Positions 1 through 10,159 are shown, counted from the first letter of the stretch. The stretch is 64,000 bases of DNA from Symbiodinium sp. CCMP2592 (GCA_905221615.1 CAJNDT010000502.1:846931-910930); one strand, 5' to 3'. Numbers and translations: made by a program. The notes: generated from the sequence alone by a model not told the origin.

Positions 1-430
1 TGAACCCTAAAGAGCGGCAGGCTTAAATGCAGCTAAATGAGATACCGTAGCACGGAGATATCATGCTTACTCACAATATATCGGTCACGGTAGCCCCAAC
101 CCAATTCCTCAACAAAGACCGTACGAATCCCTATCGAATCTCATGATCCTGGTACCGAGTACCTATTTCAATATCTCCATGATGGAGTCTCCATGTCGAA
201 AATCCGAAAGACGGAAGCACGCCGACTGTTCCGTTCGGACGAGCTACAGTCAACATTATAGAACAGGACCAGGTTAAGGTATTTCAGGGTGCCTCTCAGG
301 GTTCTTGTACGTGTTCACGGTTTGGAGCCTTTGGGGGATCTCGGAAAAGCAAGCTTGGCATTAGCCCAGAGGTGCCTTATGGGAGTTCCCGACTGGTGAC
401 GTAAATAGGGGGTTCGGCGTCCCTGGTCAG
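1..430. other. unassigned sequence at window start
   Basis: No repeat family or exon with both splice borders is recognised here. The stretch probably belongs to an intron preceding the short exon that follows. Short open reading runs exist but none is distinctive. Confidence 0.3.
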
Positions 431-480
431 GAGCTGACAGACAAGAGGTCCGCCGCGAAGCACATGCACATTCATCACGG
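431..480 (+). CDS. candidate internal exon
   Basis: A 50-nt open block lies exactly between an acceptor (ctggtcag) and a donor (gtacct). It reads ELTDKRSAAKHMHIHH in the first frame. No domain is recognised. Support rests on the clean splice borders and the charged peptide; an intron containing a K2-type hairpin follows. Confidence 0.4.
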
Positions 481-513
481 GTACCTTTGGCAGCAACTGA
501 AAGATCCCTAAAC

Positions 514-614
514 TTAGATCCCCAATACCCAGCCTTTAACCTTTTTGGGTTCTTGTAGTTTAGTAGGAATCGGAAAGTTTAGCCTTTCAATTTTGTGGCT
601 TATTGGGTAGTAAG
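514..614. mobile_element. HP-K2 hairpin element, copy 1
   Basis: About 100 bp with inverted ends (cttagatccccaatacc ... gggtagtaag) and an internal aacctttttgggtt. An almost identical copy lies near 60.9 kb, so this is a dispersed element and not a chance palindrome. Confidence 0.55.
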
Positions 615-975
615 TAAACCCCCTAAACCCTAAAGCCCGTTTTGGTTTAGGGTTTCGATGTGTAGGGCTTAGGGATTGTGGGGGTTTCCGACTTTAGGGG
701 GTGGAGGTTCAAGATTTGAGGACTGGCTTCGGCTTATAGTTGCGGGCTTAGGACCTGCTTTAGGGGACCCAATTCTTTTGGCCCTTTTGTTTGCACTTGT
801 TTTTTGCCTAACCTCTACTTTTACCAAGAGTAGGGTAGGTTCATTTTGTGTTGGGTTGTTCGAATGTCGGGCCGAGAAAGTTGAAACTGGAGTCCGCGCA
901 AAGAGTCTCGCCATAACAATCGCATAACCCCAAAGCATAGGCCCTTTGGGCTTTAGATGTTAAAGAAGGTTTCTG

Positions 976-1050
976 TACTTGGAGGATCATGGGACTTAGT
1001 AATTGGGGTTATAAATAATTAGGGTAACTATAGCTATAACTCCCCTGTAG
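976..1050. mobile_element. HP-B element, truncated copy
   Basis: Starts with the HP-B end tacttggaggatcatggg and continues into the ggttataa body, but the matching right arm (gtcccatgatcctc) is missing. It is a decayed or half element. Confidence 0.5.
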
Positions 1051-1119
1051 TAAAACTTTGAACTTGAAGGAACCGCAAAAGAAGCCCGATTCTAGTTCAA
1101 AAGGCGCCTACCTTACATC

Positions 1120-1300
1120 TAGGATGCCCAGTAGTACCCTTATTCCCTTTTTGTTGTCCCAGGTTCCTTATAAAGTTACCAGATACCAAAAAGCGAGCCC
1201 TTTTTATTCCTGGGTTACTCTGGGGTCCCTAAACCCTAAGCCCCTAATAGATCCCTCAAACAATCCCTTACAGTACCCTTTTTATTCCCAGGTTACTCGG
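1120..1300. mobile_element. HP-F element, copy 1
   Basis: Left arm ctaggatgcccagtagtacc and an interior with ttccttataaagttacc and accaaaaag. The right arm (ggttactctggggtcc) is diverged and followed by a partial repeat of the same right end, so the copy looks compound. Confidence 0.5.
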
Positions 1301-1305
1301 CATCC

Positions 1306-1412
1306 TACCTTAACCTACCAAAACCTACTTTTTTGCAGGATCCCTATAAATTCCATATTAGGGTTTATAATAAGAACCTACAAAAAAGTACGGTTTGGTA
1401 GTTTAAGGTAGG
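1306..1412. mobile_element. HP-I hairpin element, copy 1
   Basis: Inverted arms: ccttaacctaccaaaacct on the left, aggttttggtaggttaagg-like on the right, around a ttccatattagggtttataa centre. The same arrangement recurs near 29.7, 56.1 and 61.4 kb. Confidence 0.55.
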
Positions 1413-1414
1413 GT

Positions 1415-1505
1415 TTACCCAAAGGCCCCAAAGTAGTTCCTTTTTGGGGTTCATGTGTAGAATTCTAGAAGGTAATCCCCAAAAAAGAATCTCTGCAAGG
1501 GTTCC
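1415..1505. mobile_element. HP-H hairpin element, copy 1 (degenerate)
   Basis: Left arm cccaaaggccccaaagtagt with ttcctttttggggttcatg matches the intact copy near 9.8 kb. The right arm has drifted after ggtaatccccaaaaa. Confidence 0.45.
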
Positions 1506-1584
1506 TTTAAAGGGATCTATGGGGGTTTCGGGACTCCTCCTGGGCCTTCTGTCTGAGTGACTATAACGTGAGTTCACTCCAGGT

Positions 1585-1695
1585 CTAGGATGCCCAGTAG
1601 TACCCTTATTCCCTTTTTGTAGTCCTAGGTTCCTTATAATGTTACCCAATACCAAAAAGAGAGGCCCTTTTATTCTTAGGTTACTGGGTATCCTA
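1585..1695. mobile_element. HP-F element, copy 2
   Basis: Complete hairpin: tctaggatgcccagtagtac at one end and gttactgggtatcctag at the other, with the family interior (ccaaaaagagaggccctttt). Confidence 0.6.
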
Positions 1696-2040
1696 GCAGT
1701 TTCAGTAATCCCTTACACTAACACTAACCCCCTAATATTAAAACAACGGCCCCCGGAAATTCGCGGTTTCGGGTCCACAATTGAAAGTTAATTACAAGCA
1801 TTAGATAAGTTTCAGTAGAGCCAAGACTACAGCTGTACTAAATCGAAAGGACCAGAGCTTTATGGTTTAGGGCTTTAGGGCTTTTCTAGGGCTTATTATT
1901 GCTGTCAAGCCCCGAAACCCCCCTGATCTAAGAACTAAGCCCCCGACATCAAATGTCATACTCGGGAGGGGAGGTGGAGAGAGGGGAGGATCGGTTCAAT
2001 ATTACAGGGCAAGGATTACGTGGGGAACGCTGATAATGAA
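1696..2040. other. intronic or intergenic stretch without recognised element
   Basis: Holds scattered CCCTAAA-like words and a purine-rich run (gggaggggaggtggagagagg). No exon with supported borders was seen. Confidence 0.3.
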
Positions 2041-2045
2041 TAAAT

Positions 2046-2235
2046 AAAAAAATATATATATATATATACACACACACATTATGTGTATGTATATACATAT
2101 AAATATCTCACAATAGTAATACTGACGCAAATAGTAATAATGGTAATAGACATAGTAATATGATTAGCAATAGTGATAACAATAGTAATAGTAATTGTAA
2201 TAGTAACAATAATATTAAAACATAATGATAATGAT
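2046..2235. repeat. AT/AC microsatellite followed by AATAGT-type repeat
   Basis: A (TA)n-(CA)n run is followed by about 130 bp of imperfect hexamer/trinucleotide repeat (aatagtaataatggtaatag and variants). Confidence 0.75.
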
Positions 2236-2364
2236 AGTCATAGAAATAGTACTACTACGCTAGACATCCCTCTGCTCCCGATGCCGAGGTCTCCGTTCAG
2301 GCCGGTCGGTGTCGCGCTCTATGTCGGCGCCAAGGCAGTGCATGTCCCTTTGTTCTAGGATCTC

Positions 2365-2470
2365 TTTGTTCACGGTTTAGGGGGTTTAGGGTTCAGGGGT
2401 TTAGGGGTTTAGGGTTCAGGGCTTAGGGTTTAGGGTTTGGGGTTCAGGGTTGGGGGTTTAGGGTTTAGGG
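2365..2470 (+). repeat. interstitial telomere-like TTTAGGG array
   Basis: Roughly 100 bp of ggtttagggttcaggg-type units in which TTTAGGG alternates with degenerate copies. It is internal, not a chromosome end, because exons lie on both sides. Confidence 0.75.
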
Positions 2471-3068
2471 ACCCGAACTGTCCAATTACCATTATTGTAT
2501 GCACTTAACAGGTATTTGGCCCCCAAAAGTATGTACAATACCATTACTTGGACCCTTTGGTCTGGGGTTTAGGGCTCAGAGAAAGGGTGGAAACTAGGGC
2601 TTAGGGTTTTGGGTTTGGGGCTCAGATCTTTGTTTTGGGGTTTAGGGCTCAGAGTCTGGGGTTCACTAAACCTTAGGGTTTAGCGTTTATGGGGTTTGCA
2701 GTCAGCGTCCTTAGTCGCATCGATTTCATGCGATCCAAGTAGTTGGGTGAAAGGGTCCGGGGAGGGTAGCATCAACTCTTTTTGAATCCATGCAAGTACT
2801 TGGTGTTTGCTATAATTCGTGCCTGGGAAGCCATTTTGACTTTGGACGTGACATCAACCGATATCTTCAACCCCCTAATTGCAATCCTAAACACCTTATG
2901 TTAGGAAAAACTTCGTCTTTGAACCTTACAGGAACCTGCTTAAGTCGTGCCCGGTTTGCTTTAGACAGACTACAGTTAGTATAGCTCGGGGATGCTCGGG
3001 GTATCTGGTAGGTGGCCCCCATGGCACCGAAGGCGCGCTTAAGCGAAGCGCAAATATTGCGCTTGCCA

Positions 3069-3202
3069 CTACTTGGAGGGTCGAGGGACTTAGTAACTGG
3101 TTATTTTAGGGACTTATAAGTACCATAACCCCAACTAGGGCCCCCTTTTAGGGTACTTATAAGTCTACTTACTACCTACTTACTAAGTCCCCCGACCCTC
3201 CG
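3069..3202. mobile_element. HP-C hairpin element, copy 1
   Basis: Inverted arms: tacttggagggtcgagggac and its complement cccccgaccctcc. The loop holds gggacttataagtaccataa. Two very similar copies occur at 7.6 and 37.0 kb. Confidence 0.65.
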
Positions 3203-3205
3203 CAA

Positions 3206-3323
3206 ACTGTATGTGGAATGCGAGACGTGGGGAATCGACACGACTGCGGGCCGCCTGGCGATGCAACTCAGAACAGATCTTTGTCCCAGGAGTCGCGGCT
3301 GCAGCAACAATATGCAACGGCAG
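3206..3323 (+). CDS. candidate exon next to HP-C
   Basis: Open frame reading LYVECETWGIDTTAG then RLAMQLRTDLCPRSRG, ending at CAG|gtttgt. No obvious AG acceptor separates it from the HP-C element, so the 5' border is unclear. No domain is recognised. The frames read on the opposite strand are treated as shadows. Confidence 0.35.
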
Positions 3324-3400
3324 GTTTGTTGATATTTTGAGGGTGAAGATAGTGCAAAACAGCAGATAATAGGAGTGCGTTTGCTGACGCATGCGCGCAG

Positions 3401-3481
3401 CCGATACAGGCACAGGCACCAGCAACAGGAGCACTGCCGAAGCAAACATGCAATCACCACCCTGTCGAATTCGGAACTTGA
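3401..3481 (+). CDS. candidate exon, Ala/Gln/Pro-rich
   Basis: Follows an acceptor (catgcgcgcag) and reads PIQAQAPATGALPKQTC before a TGA. It lies between the preceding candidate exon and the long terminal-type exon downstream. Low-complexity composition limits confidence. Confidence 0.28.
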   Translation, partial: PIQAQAPATGALPKQTCNHHPVEFGT

Positions 3482-3562
3482 GCCGAAGGTGGTGTCGTGC
3501 GTTTGACTCGCTGGCACTGTTACTGCTGTTTTGGGCTTCAGGCTTGTTGGAGTAGCTGTCAG

Positions 3563-3859
3563 GGTAGCCCGTGTTGGAAGGGCAGCACCAGCGAAACCGA
3601 CCTGGTCTTTGACGTGAACTCAGCCAAAGGCATCACCGATTTGATCACTGAAGTATTCCTTGCGAAAGATCTGCAAGCCCTGGATGGCAGCATCCCCGAG
3701 TTTGAGGGTCTTCTGGAACTTTTTTTGTCGTGGATCGTTTCTGGTAAACCCAAAACCTCCAGTTTGGCCAGCCACTTTCGGAACACGAGCTGGGACAAGG
3801 GAGACTTCTCAATGGCTAAGGCAAGGAAGGCTTGGTATTCATTCTGGAAGAAAGAATAG
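3563..3859 (+). CDS. large terminal-type exon, unknown protein
   Basis: After an acceptor (gtagctgtcag), 98 sense codons run to a TAG. The peptide includes TDLVFDVNSAKGITDLITEV and ends KARKAWYSFWKKE. Its alternation of acidic and hydrophobic residues suggests a folded helical domain, but no family is recognised. The opposite strand is also open for 147 codons. The + reading is preferred because neighbouring exons are + and the acceptor is good. Confidence 0.5.
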   Translation, partial: GSPCWKGSTSETDLVFDVNSAKGITDLITEVFLAKDLQALDGSIPEFEGLLELFLSWIVSGKPKTSSLASHFRNTSWDKGDFSMAKARKAWYSFWKKE

Positions 3860-4129
3860 AAGCAGCGCTTCATCTCTCTTGCGGATGTCAAAAAGTCAGG
3901 GGCAGGCAAGTAAAAAGATGGCCGCCTCTTGAGAGTAGGTGCCCTGCCCCCCACCAAACGAACATCTTGAGCCATAATGTAGAAGTTAACACTCGGCACG
4001 CGGGTTTGGGCTTCAACCGGGTGGTGAATGCACGTAGGGTTTTGAAAAGAAGTATAGAGTTAGAGTAGCTGCTTACATAGCGAACGCTCGAAACGTGGCT
4101 TTTCCGCACGTACTCATGTCCATTCAACT

Positions 4130-4650
4130 AGTGCTTCAAAACTTTTCTCTGCTCAGTTTCTAGTGCGTGCCTATGAAATCGAGCGTGTGCATGGGGAATG
4201 GCTGGTTGCGGCCAATGATGTCTTGAGCGGGTGCTTCGGAAATCGAGCGTGTAGTTGGGGAATGGCAGGTTTTGAAGTGCTGTGATTCTACGGCTGTTTG
4301 TGTTGACCGGGTGCTTCTGAAAACGCGCATCCACATGGGGAACGGCTGGTTTTCCTCAAGCCTTCGTGAGACAGCTGCATTTCTGTCGTGAGTGGGTGCT
4401 TCTGAAATCGAGTGTGTGCATGAGGAATGGCTGGTTGCGCTGTGATGCCAATGATGTGTGTCTTGAGCGGGTGCTGCGGAAATCGAGCGTGCAGTTGGGG
4501 GAATGGCTGATTTTGACGTGCTGTGATTCTACGGCTGCTTCTGTTGCGCGGGTGCTTCTGAAAACGGGCGTCTACACTACATGGGGAACGGTTGGTTTTC
4601 CTGAAGTCTTCGTAAGACAAAGAAATGGTTTGCCTCAAGTCTCGTGCGCC
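4130..4650. repeat. higher-order tandem repeat, about 230-240 bp period
   Basis: Sub-units containing gggtgcttctgaaatcgag, gcatggggaatggctgg and ctgtgattctacggctg recur in the same order at least twice. All three sub-unit types share a gggtgctt...gaaa...gggaa(c/t)gg core. The array keeps frames open on both strands, which explains the long overlapping ORFs here without requiring a gene. Confidence 0.7.
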
Positions 4651-4973
4651 TGCGCGCGGCATTCGAAATCCCTTGTAGGTGTGGTGTTTTACACAATTTC
4701 CGCAGTACTTGTCTCGATTTTTTTTGACACTCTATATGTCCTTTCCTGCTAGTAAGCACCTGGGTGATGTGACCATGATGTGACCCCATCACATCTGCCC
4801 AGTAGTTGCTGGTACAAACTGATGTGACTAAGGCCCCTAACTGTAGGGTTTACATAGGGAGGGGTCAGAGTCTGACTCGGAGTTTGGGGTTTAGAAGGGT
4901 TTTCGGTTTAGGGTTTGGAGTTTAGGGTTTAGGGCGGTTTAGTAGGGCTTACCAAGAGCCGCGATGCAAGTAC

Positions 4974-5260
4974 GTGGCCCAGATGAAAGCCAACCCATGT
5001 GAATTTAGGTCTCCGCTCGGAGGATGGAGATGTCTTTCTGCTGCACTCAAAGGACTCAAAAGCGTCCAACGGGCCCGGCACGTGGACGCGCGCACAGAGG
5101 CTCTGATCCATGCCGCAATGAATGAACAAGCTTCATGGTTTCTCATCACCGTGCAACTGCCTTGGATCTGGAGGCCATGCACTCCAATAAGGATGTTTTT
5201 GCTGCTTTCATGTTGTGTTGAGAATGTCTCGGCAACTGGTGTCGCTTGCTTGCAGTCTGT
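4974..5260 (+). CDS. candidate exon with GTAAGT donor
   Basis: Open frame including WRCLSAALKGLKSVQRARHV and TEALIHAAMNEQASWF, ending two bases into a codon at ctgt|gtaagtaag, close to a consensus donor. The phase fits the next exon after a 68-nt intron. The 5' limit shown is a frame limit, not a proven acceptor or start. Function unknown. Confidence 0.42.
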
Positions 5261-5328
5261 GTAAGTAAGTTGGAGCACGTCGCGCGCTCACCGGTCCCGG
5301 TGCCCCGTCTGTATCTAGAGGACTTCAG

Positions 5329-5452
5329 GACTTCATGCGGCCCTGCGCGACCTGACCAGCAAAACGCCTTTATTGGGTCTGACAGAGCTGCAGGAACAGA
5401 GGCAGGAAGTGGCCGGGAGCCATTCATACTGCTGGGCATCGATTTGGGATAA
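5329..5452 (+). CDS. candidate terminal exon pairing with the preceding one
   Basis: Begins after gaggacttcag. With one base completing the previous codon it reads TSCGPARPDQQNAFIGSDRA and ends PFILLGIDLG before TAA. The same block is also open in another frame (HAALRDLTSKTPLLGL). The first is preferred because the splice phase matches. Confidence 0.4.
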
Positions 5453-5569
5453 CGTATAATGGCCTTAATTATATAGTATTAGAGCCCTAATTATAAGTGA
5501 ATTTAGGGACTGTTGACATCGACGCTTAGTTGAGATTTGCTGCAATAGAGCCCCGACCTAACGCTAGGT

Positions 5570-5660
5570 CCGAAACCCTATAAGCCCTAAACCCTAGAAG
5601 CAAAACCCCCTAAACCCTAGCCCCTAAACCACTCAACCACTAAACCCTACGTTGAAGCCC
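5570..5660 (-). repeat. telomere-like CCCTAAA cluster
   Basis: Several ccctaaaccctagaag-type units in the C-rich orientation, degenerate. Confidence 0.6.
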
Positions 5661-5698
5661 TGAACCTGTTTTCGTGTTATCCGGGGCCCTAAACCAAA

Positions 5699-5889
5699 CC
5701 TAGGATTCCTAGTAATGCCCTTATTATTCCCTTGTTGTAGTCCTAGGTTCCTTATACAACTAGTTGTCAAAATTAGGGTCCCTTTTGGGGTACCCTAAAT
5801 AGTATTTTTGGGACCATGATTTTGACAACCACCCATACAATGCCAAAAAGGAGCCCCGTTTGTAGTCCTAGGTTACTGGGCATCCTAGA
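5699..5889. mobile_element. HP-F element, copy 3, split by a nested HP-E
   Basis: The HP-F left arm (ttcctagtaatgccc ... ggttccttatacaa) and right arm (gccaaaaaggagcccc ... ggttactgggcatcctag) are separated by a complete HP-E hairpin. Removing the inner element restores a standard HP-F, so this is a clear nested insertion. Confidence 0.7.
5760..5837. mobile_element. HP-E element nested in HP-F
   Basis: Arms tagttgtcaaaattagggtc and gattttgacaaccaccca flank a short loop. It matches the family seen at 15.0, 18.0, 39.5, 44.8 and 63.6 kb. Confidence 0.65.
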
Positions 5890-6506
5890 AACCTATCGTA
5901 AGCGAGAGCGGATGCGACATGGATGTGTGTGTTTGCCAGAAGCCCGTTTATTTACCATCCTCTCGGCCTTAATTGTAGCTACACCGTCCGCTTGGATGCC
6001 CCGGGACTGCACCTAACAGTCATGTTAATGTTATACCATCTGCAGATAATGAGGAGAGCGACAGTAAAGTCATATACAAACCCCAGACGTCCAAAGGAGC
6101 CAGTATCTACGTCTTTTGGTTCTTGTTCAGTGCCATGTGTGGGGCAATGATGGCGACTAAACCCCCCGTGAAACCTTAACCCTAAACCCAAAACCCTAAA
6201 CCTTGAAGAAGCCTTATAAGCATAGGGACCCTTAGGGTCGCAAAGGCCTCCACTGGCATCAGACAGGAAGTTGACATTCTAGAGGCGTGAAGGCAAGCTT
6301 CCTGTTTTTTGAGGGCCCCTCTGAGTTGCTTGCTATTCTATTAGAACTTGAGGCCTCTGTATTGCATGGCTTCAATTTTGAGGTTTAGAACTTACTCAGG
6401 GCCCTTGAGGTGCATTATCCATTGTCTTCAAAATCCATCGCTGAGGTCCGCTGCCTTGTGTCGTGCTAGGCCCCCAACCTCCACACTGTCACCCAATAGC
6501 ACTAAT

Positions 6507-6620
6507 CTGTCTGGTGCTTCTTAGGCGATGCGGGAATGGACTCCTATAGTAGTCCCTATATAATCCTCAATAATAGTCTCCATAGTTCATTCCCCCATTC
6601 CCTACTAAGCACCCGACAGT
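6507..6620. mobile_element. HP-L element, copy 1
   Basis: Left end ctgtctggtgcttcttagg and right end cctactaagcacccgacag form inverted arms around gtagtccctatataatcc. A related right end recurs at 32.3 kb. Confidence 0.5.
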
Positions 6621-6879
6621 AGAGTAAAGGTGTCTGATTGATATACCCTTATGGCTTTCACTTCGCTAGACCCCAACATGCCTGTATATAGTTATAATAG
6701 CCCATAAAACTACAACTGGTCGGGAGGAAGCCATACGCCGTTTCGCAAGAGGCTTGGATCCAAGTTTGCTGTGCCGTTGGCTGCAAGAAGCGGGAGGTTC
6801 CTGAGATAAGCGGAGATAATAAAGAATCCTGAGCGAACGAACCGCAAAGAAGGGTTCCTTGATTTTCTGAGGCCACAAA

Positions 6880-6981
6880 TGGGGGGTTCCGAAAATCGGG
6901 GACCCCAATATAGCACCCTCAATAGTAAGATCCTGAGTATAAGGATTCCAACAAGGTACCCATAATTTTCGGAAACTCCCA
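6880..6981. mobile_element. HP-A element, copy 1
   Basis: Arms ggggggttccgaaaatcggg and ttttcggaaactccc around a body with agtaagatcc and aaggattcc. This is the most abundant hairpin family in the window. Confidence 0.65.
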
Positions 6982-7059
6982 AATAAGATGTGTTTGATTC
7001 TTTGCCTGGGCCCCATCCAGCCAAGAAGCAGAGACAACAATCTTAAACAAGGACAAGCT

Positions 7060-7190
7060 AAGCTAGGTTTTAGGGTTTAGTTTAGGGTTTATGGGGTTTA
7101 GTTTAGGGTTTGTAAGGGTCAAGGGTTCTAAGTACCTTTAGAGTTCTGGGGTTTGGGGTTTAGGGTTTATGGGGTTTCGGGTTTAGGGAC
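7060..7190 (+). repeat. telomere-like TTTAGGG cluster
   Basis: Runs of tagggtttagtttagggttt and ggggtttagggtttatgggg, partly degenerate. Confidence 0.65.
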
Positions 7191-7235
7191 CCACAGCCCT
7201 GAACCCGATGACGCGGGCTGAGGTGGAAGAATGTC

Positions 7236-7512
7236 GCCGAGTAGTAGAGTAGGTAACCTTTAACCTTTCTTAGCTGCTGTTTTGGGTTTAGGGTTAGAGT
7301 TTTGGAACCTAGTAGTAGAGTAGGTAACCTTTAACCTTTTTCGGGGTCTAGCCGGAATAATTGCCCGCACTATTCCTTACAGTTCCTTGTTCCTATTCGA
7401 GTCCTAGTAGTAGAGTAGGCAACCTTTAACCTTTTTCGGGTAGTATAGTCCCTATATAACCCCTCAACCAAAAAGGTTAACTTTTAGCTCCAAATGATAC
7501 CCGACAAGTAGG
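7236..7512. mobile_element. HP-K element with triplicated left end
   Basis: The end agtagtagagtaggtaacct appears three times in direct orientation. Only one right arm is present (aaaaaggttaacttttagct ... cccgacaagtagg). A single-arm version occurs at 57.2 kb. It reads as serial partial duplication or nested insertion. Confidence 0.55.
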
Positions 7513-7590
7513 GTCGACCAAATGCCGAAGTCTTACGTATGGCGGGTAGACTAGTAAGCATGGGCGTAACATCAGGTCTGCACGAGGAAG

Positions 7591-7723
7591 CACTTGGAGG
7601 GTCGGGGGACTTACTAACTGGTTTTTTAGGGACTTATAAGTACCATAACCCCAATTAGGGCCCCTTTTAGGGTACTTATAAGTCTACTTACTATCTACTT
7701 ACTAATTCCCCCGACCCTCCAAG
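7591..7723. mobile_element. HP-C hairpin element, copy 2
   Basis: Arms cacttggagggtcgggggac and cccccgaccctccaag. The loop is nearly identical to copies at 3.1 and 37.0 kb, which suggests recent activity. Confidence 0.7.
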
Positions 7724-7990
7724 CAATAGAGGCCCCAAGCATTACCCTCAACACAACCGAAAAGCGGCACCCCTGCTCACAGCGTGAATTGGGCACTGGT
7801 GGCAGGGCCTTCGAATTTCGTGTCGTCGGCTTGGCATAGAGAGAGGTTTCTATACGTGCCAAGCTCGACAGGTCTTCGACTGCAAAGTATACCTGGGCCC
7901 TTACAGTAAGGTCTGGAGTTTTCGGGTTTTGAGATACACTGCACAACAAGTCCTTCCCCTTGATAACGACTTATAGTACAACACACGCAG

Positions 7991-8084
7991 TAATCATCCA
8001 CCGTGGCATGCACGAGACTCCACTTACAAACTCATCGAAGCCATCATGAAATCTGAAAACGAAGGCCGGCAAATCCCGGACTGA
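7991..8084 (+). CDS. candidate exon, terminal type
   Basis: Follows acceptor acacacgcag and reads NHPPWHARDSTYKLIEAIMK then SENEGRQIPD to a TGA. The LIEAIMK stretch is helix-like. About 90 nt beyond the stop also stay open, so this may be an internal exon with an unseen donor. Confidence 0.35.
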
Positions 8085-9057
8085 ACCTGGCTGCCAATCA
8101 AGGCGCTTTTTGCAATCAGAGTGCCGCCCGCGGAAGTGCCAGTTCGCAATGCCCTTCGCCGCTGCGCGGCAGTGCCTCCTCGAAAGTGGTAGTGTTGCGT
8201 CGGGGATTGCGGAGGTCCTTATAGGAATCAGGATTCATTGAATGTAAGAACTTGTGTTATGGGTCCAGGGGGCTTCTAGGCTGGGGTTGGAGGGGTGTGA
8301 GGGTTGAGGACGGGAGGTGAAGCATTTAAGAGGCTTCGGGCTGGGAGAGTTAAAACTCAAAACGGTATAGGGCTGAAAGTTACTAAAGCCTGCTGGGAAG
8401 ATGCGTTGCTGCAGAGCCAAGCCACATAGGTGCATTCATTTGTATAGCAGTTACAAGGTTAAGCGTGCTGGCATACTACGTACATAGGGTTCACTGAACA
8501 GTAATTATACCAGTACATACTCCAGTACATACTCATTCGGTCTCCCAAAAAACTCTAGGCATTAAGGCTCCTGTCCCGAGAACAAGCATCGTGGGTTGAA
8601 GCTCTTATGATAGCCATAGCGTTGGTTTAGGCATTGGGGTCCAGGGTCTATTGTGCCCCACACCCCGAGGGGAAGACTGCTGGTGATCTTAGCATTGAGC
8701 CCTAAACCTGGAGCCTTAAACTAAGCCCAAAGGGTCACCAAAATACATAGACAGTAGAATGCAGGGTTTCATATTAGGAGTTGCTAGTACGAACTGGGGA
8801 AGTTTTTCCGATAACATGTTGGCAAGATTGTTAGCCTTAAGCCCTAAACCTTAAACCGAGATTGCTGGTACTCTTAGCCTTAAAACCTAAACCTTAACCC
8901 GAAGTTGTTGGTAATCTTAGCTTTCCGTCCTAAGCCTTAAACCTTACACTCCCGGACGGCAAGTTAGAACCACCCGGAGCCAAAACCTCGGGCGCCAGTC
9001 CCCCGCAGGAAATTCCGAGCGCGAAGTTAGAACCAGATAGTAAACCAAGATTGTTAG

Positions 9058-9125
9058 GTGGCTTCACTCGGAGATTGAGAAGGGCCAGATCACCCTTGAG
9101 GAGAACACCCGTCTGTTTTTACGGA
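9058..9125 (+). CDS. candidate internal exon
   Basis: Between ttgttag and gttggg lies a frame reading WLHSEIEKGQITLEENTRLF, an amphipathic charged helix. No family is recognised. A TTTAGGG-rich intron follows. Confidence 0.42.
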
Positions 9126-9129
9126 GTTG

Positions 9130-9200
9130 GGTTTTTGAGTTTTGGGTTTTAGGGTTTAGGGGTTTGGGGGTTAGGGGTTTAGAGTTGGGTTTTTTGAGCT
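9130..9200 (+). repeat. telomere-like TTTAGGG cluster
   Basis: Short run of gggttttagggtttaggggt and variants immediately after the candidate exon. Confidence 0.6.
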
Positions 9201-9435
9201 TTGGCCTTTAGGGTTTGCAGGGTGATGGGCTTAGGAATTAGGAGAAGGGTCTAGGCTATTCTGGGGTTCTTCCTAAATCCTGAACAACTGAGTTGATGCG
9301 AGCAACACGTTTGATGTGGGGTTGTTTATACATCCCGAAGTTAGAGACAGACGTGGAGCTGGCTATATGTGGAGATTCCCCCCCTTAGGTGCAAACTTTA
9401 ACAGGAGCATCCTCGCAAAAGCCTCGAAGGAGGAG

Positions 9436-9552
9436 ACCCTCACCCAAAGGGTCCTAGGTACTGCTATGGAGGATACCTCCCCAAATCATGATAGTAATTC
9501 CTAACTTAAAGAAACCCCACATTCTACCATACAGGTATGTAGGAGCCTTTCA
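9436..9552. mobile_element. HP-J element, copy 1
   Basis: Contains caaagggtcctaggtactgc, ggatacctccccaaatcat and ctaccatacaggtatgtagg, which recur in order at 12.3, 22.4 and 26.8 kb. Confidence 0.6.
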
Positions 9553-9822
9553 GTCATGTAAAATCAATGCCTACCTATCAGTCACGACCCGCATCAGGCA
9601 TGCATGCCTGAGGCTGGGTCACAGCAAGGGCGACGCGATTCATGAGTACAACTCTGGCAACAAGCCCCAAGCCCAAAGCCCGGAAACCCCGAAGCATAAG
9701 CCCCCTAATCCCCAAAACCCGCAGGGTAGGGGTGACTCGAAGGAAGTGGAAGAAGGAGTTAAAAGCAAGAAGAACCCTAGCCGTAGACTGCATAGAAACT
9801 CGAGACCCTAACAGCAGTAGAA

Positions 9823-9919
9823 ACTACCCATAGGCCCCAAAGTAATTCTTTTTTGGGATTACTTTACAGGATTCTATATATGAACCCCCAAAAGGAACTA
9901 CTTTGGGGCCTTTGGGTAG
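9823..9919. mobile_element. HP-H hairpin element, copy 2
   Basis: Near-perfect inverted arms: ctacccataggccccaaagt and ctttggggcctttgggtag. It is the intact reference copy of the family. Confidence 0.7.
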
Positions 9920-10159
9920 ATTTTCCTAACCCAGAATTGAACAACTCAAGCAAGGAGCCAGTATGTAACTTCTGGGATACAAGGCCTGAGGGGTTGGAAC
10001 AGGGTTTTGCGATATGTTCCTATTTAACAAGCAGTATATATACATATATGTATGTATATACATATATACCTATTTGTTCGTTTGTTTATTTTATTCATAC
10101 TGATACGCAAGAAAAAAGTCAGGCTTTTAAATGCTTGCTTACTAACCCCTGTCACCTAG

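Noticed and set aside
2365-2470. Chromosome end (telomere)
   Set aside because: The TTTAGGG tract is short and degenerate and is followed by 60 kb of exon-bearing DNA, so it is interstitial.
3559-3999. 147-codon open frame on the - strand
   Set aside because: The + strand frame over the same bases has a good acceptor and lies among other + exons, so the - frame is probably its shadow.
4288-4752. Long open frames on both strands (about 124-128 codons)
   Set aside because: They lie in a tandem repeat with a stop-poor unit; peptide repeats simply mirror the DNA repeat.
6666-7040. - strand ORFs with GSFRKLWVP-type sequence
   Set aside because: They translate an HP-A hairpin; the same peptide recurs wherever HP-A is read in that frame.
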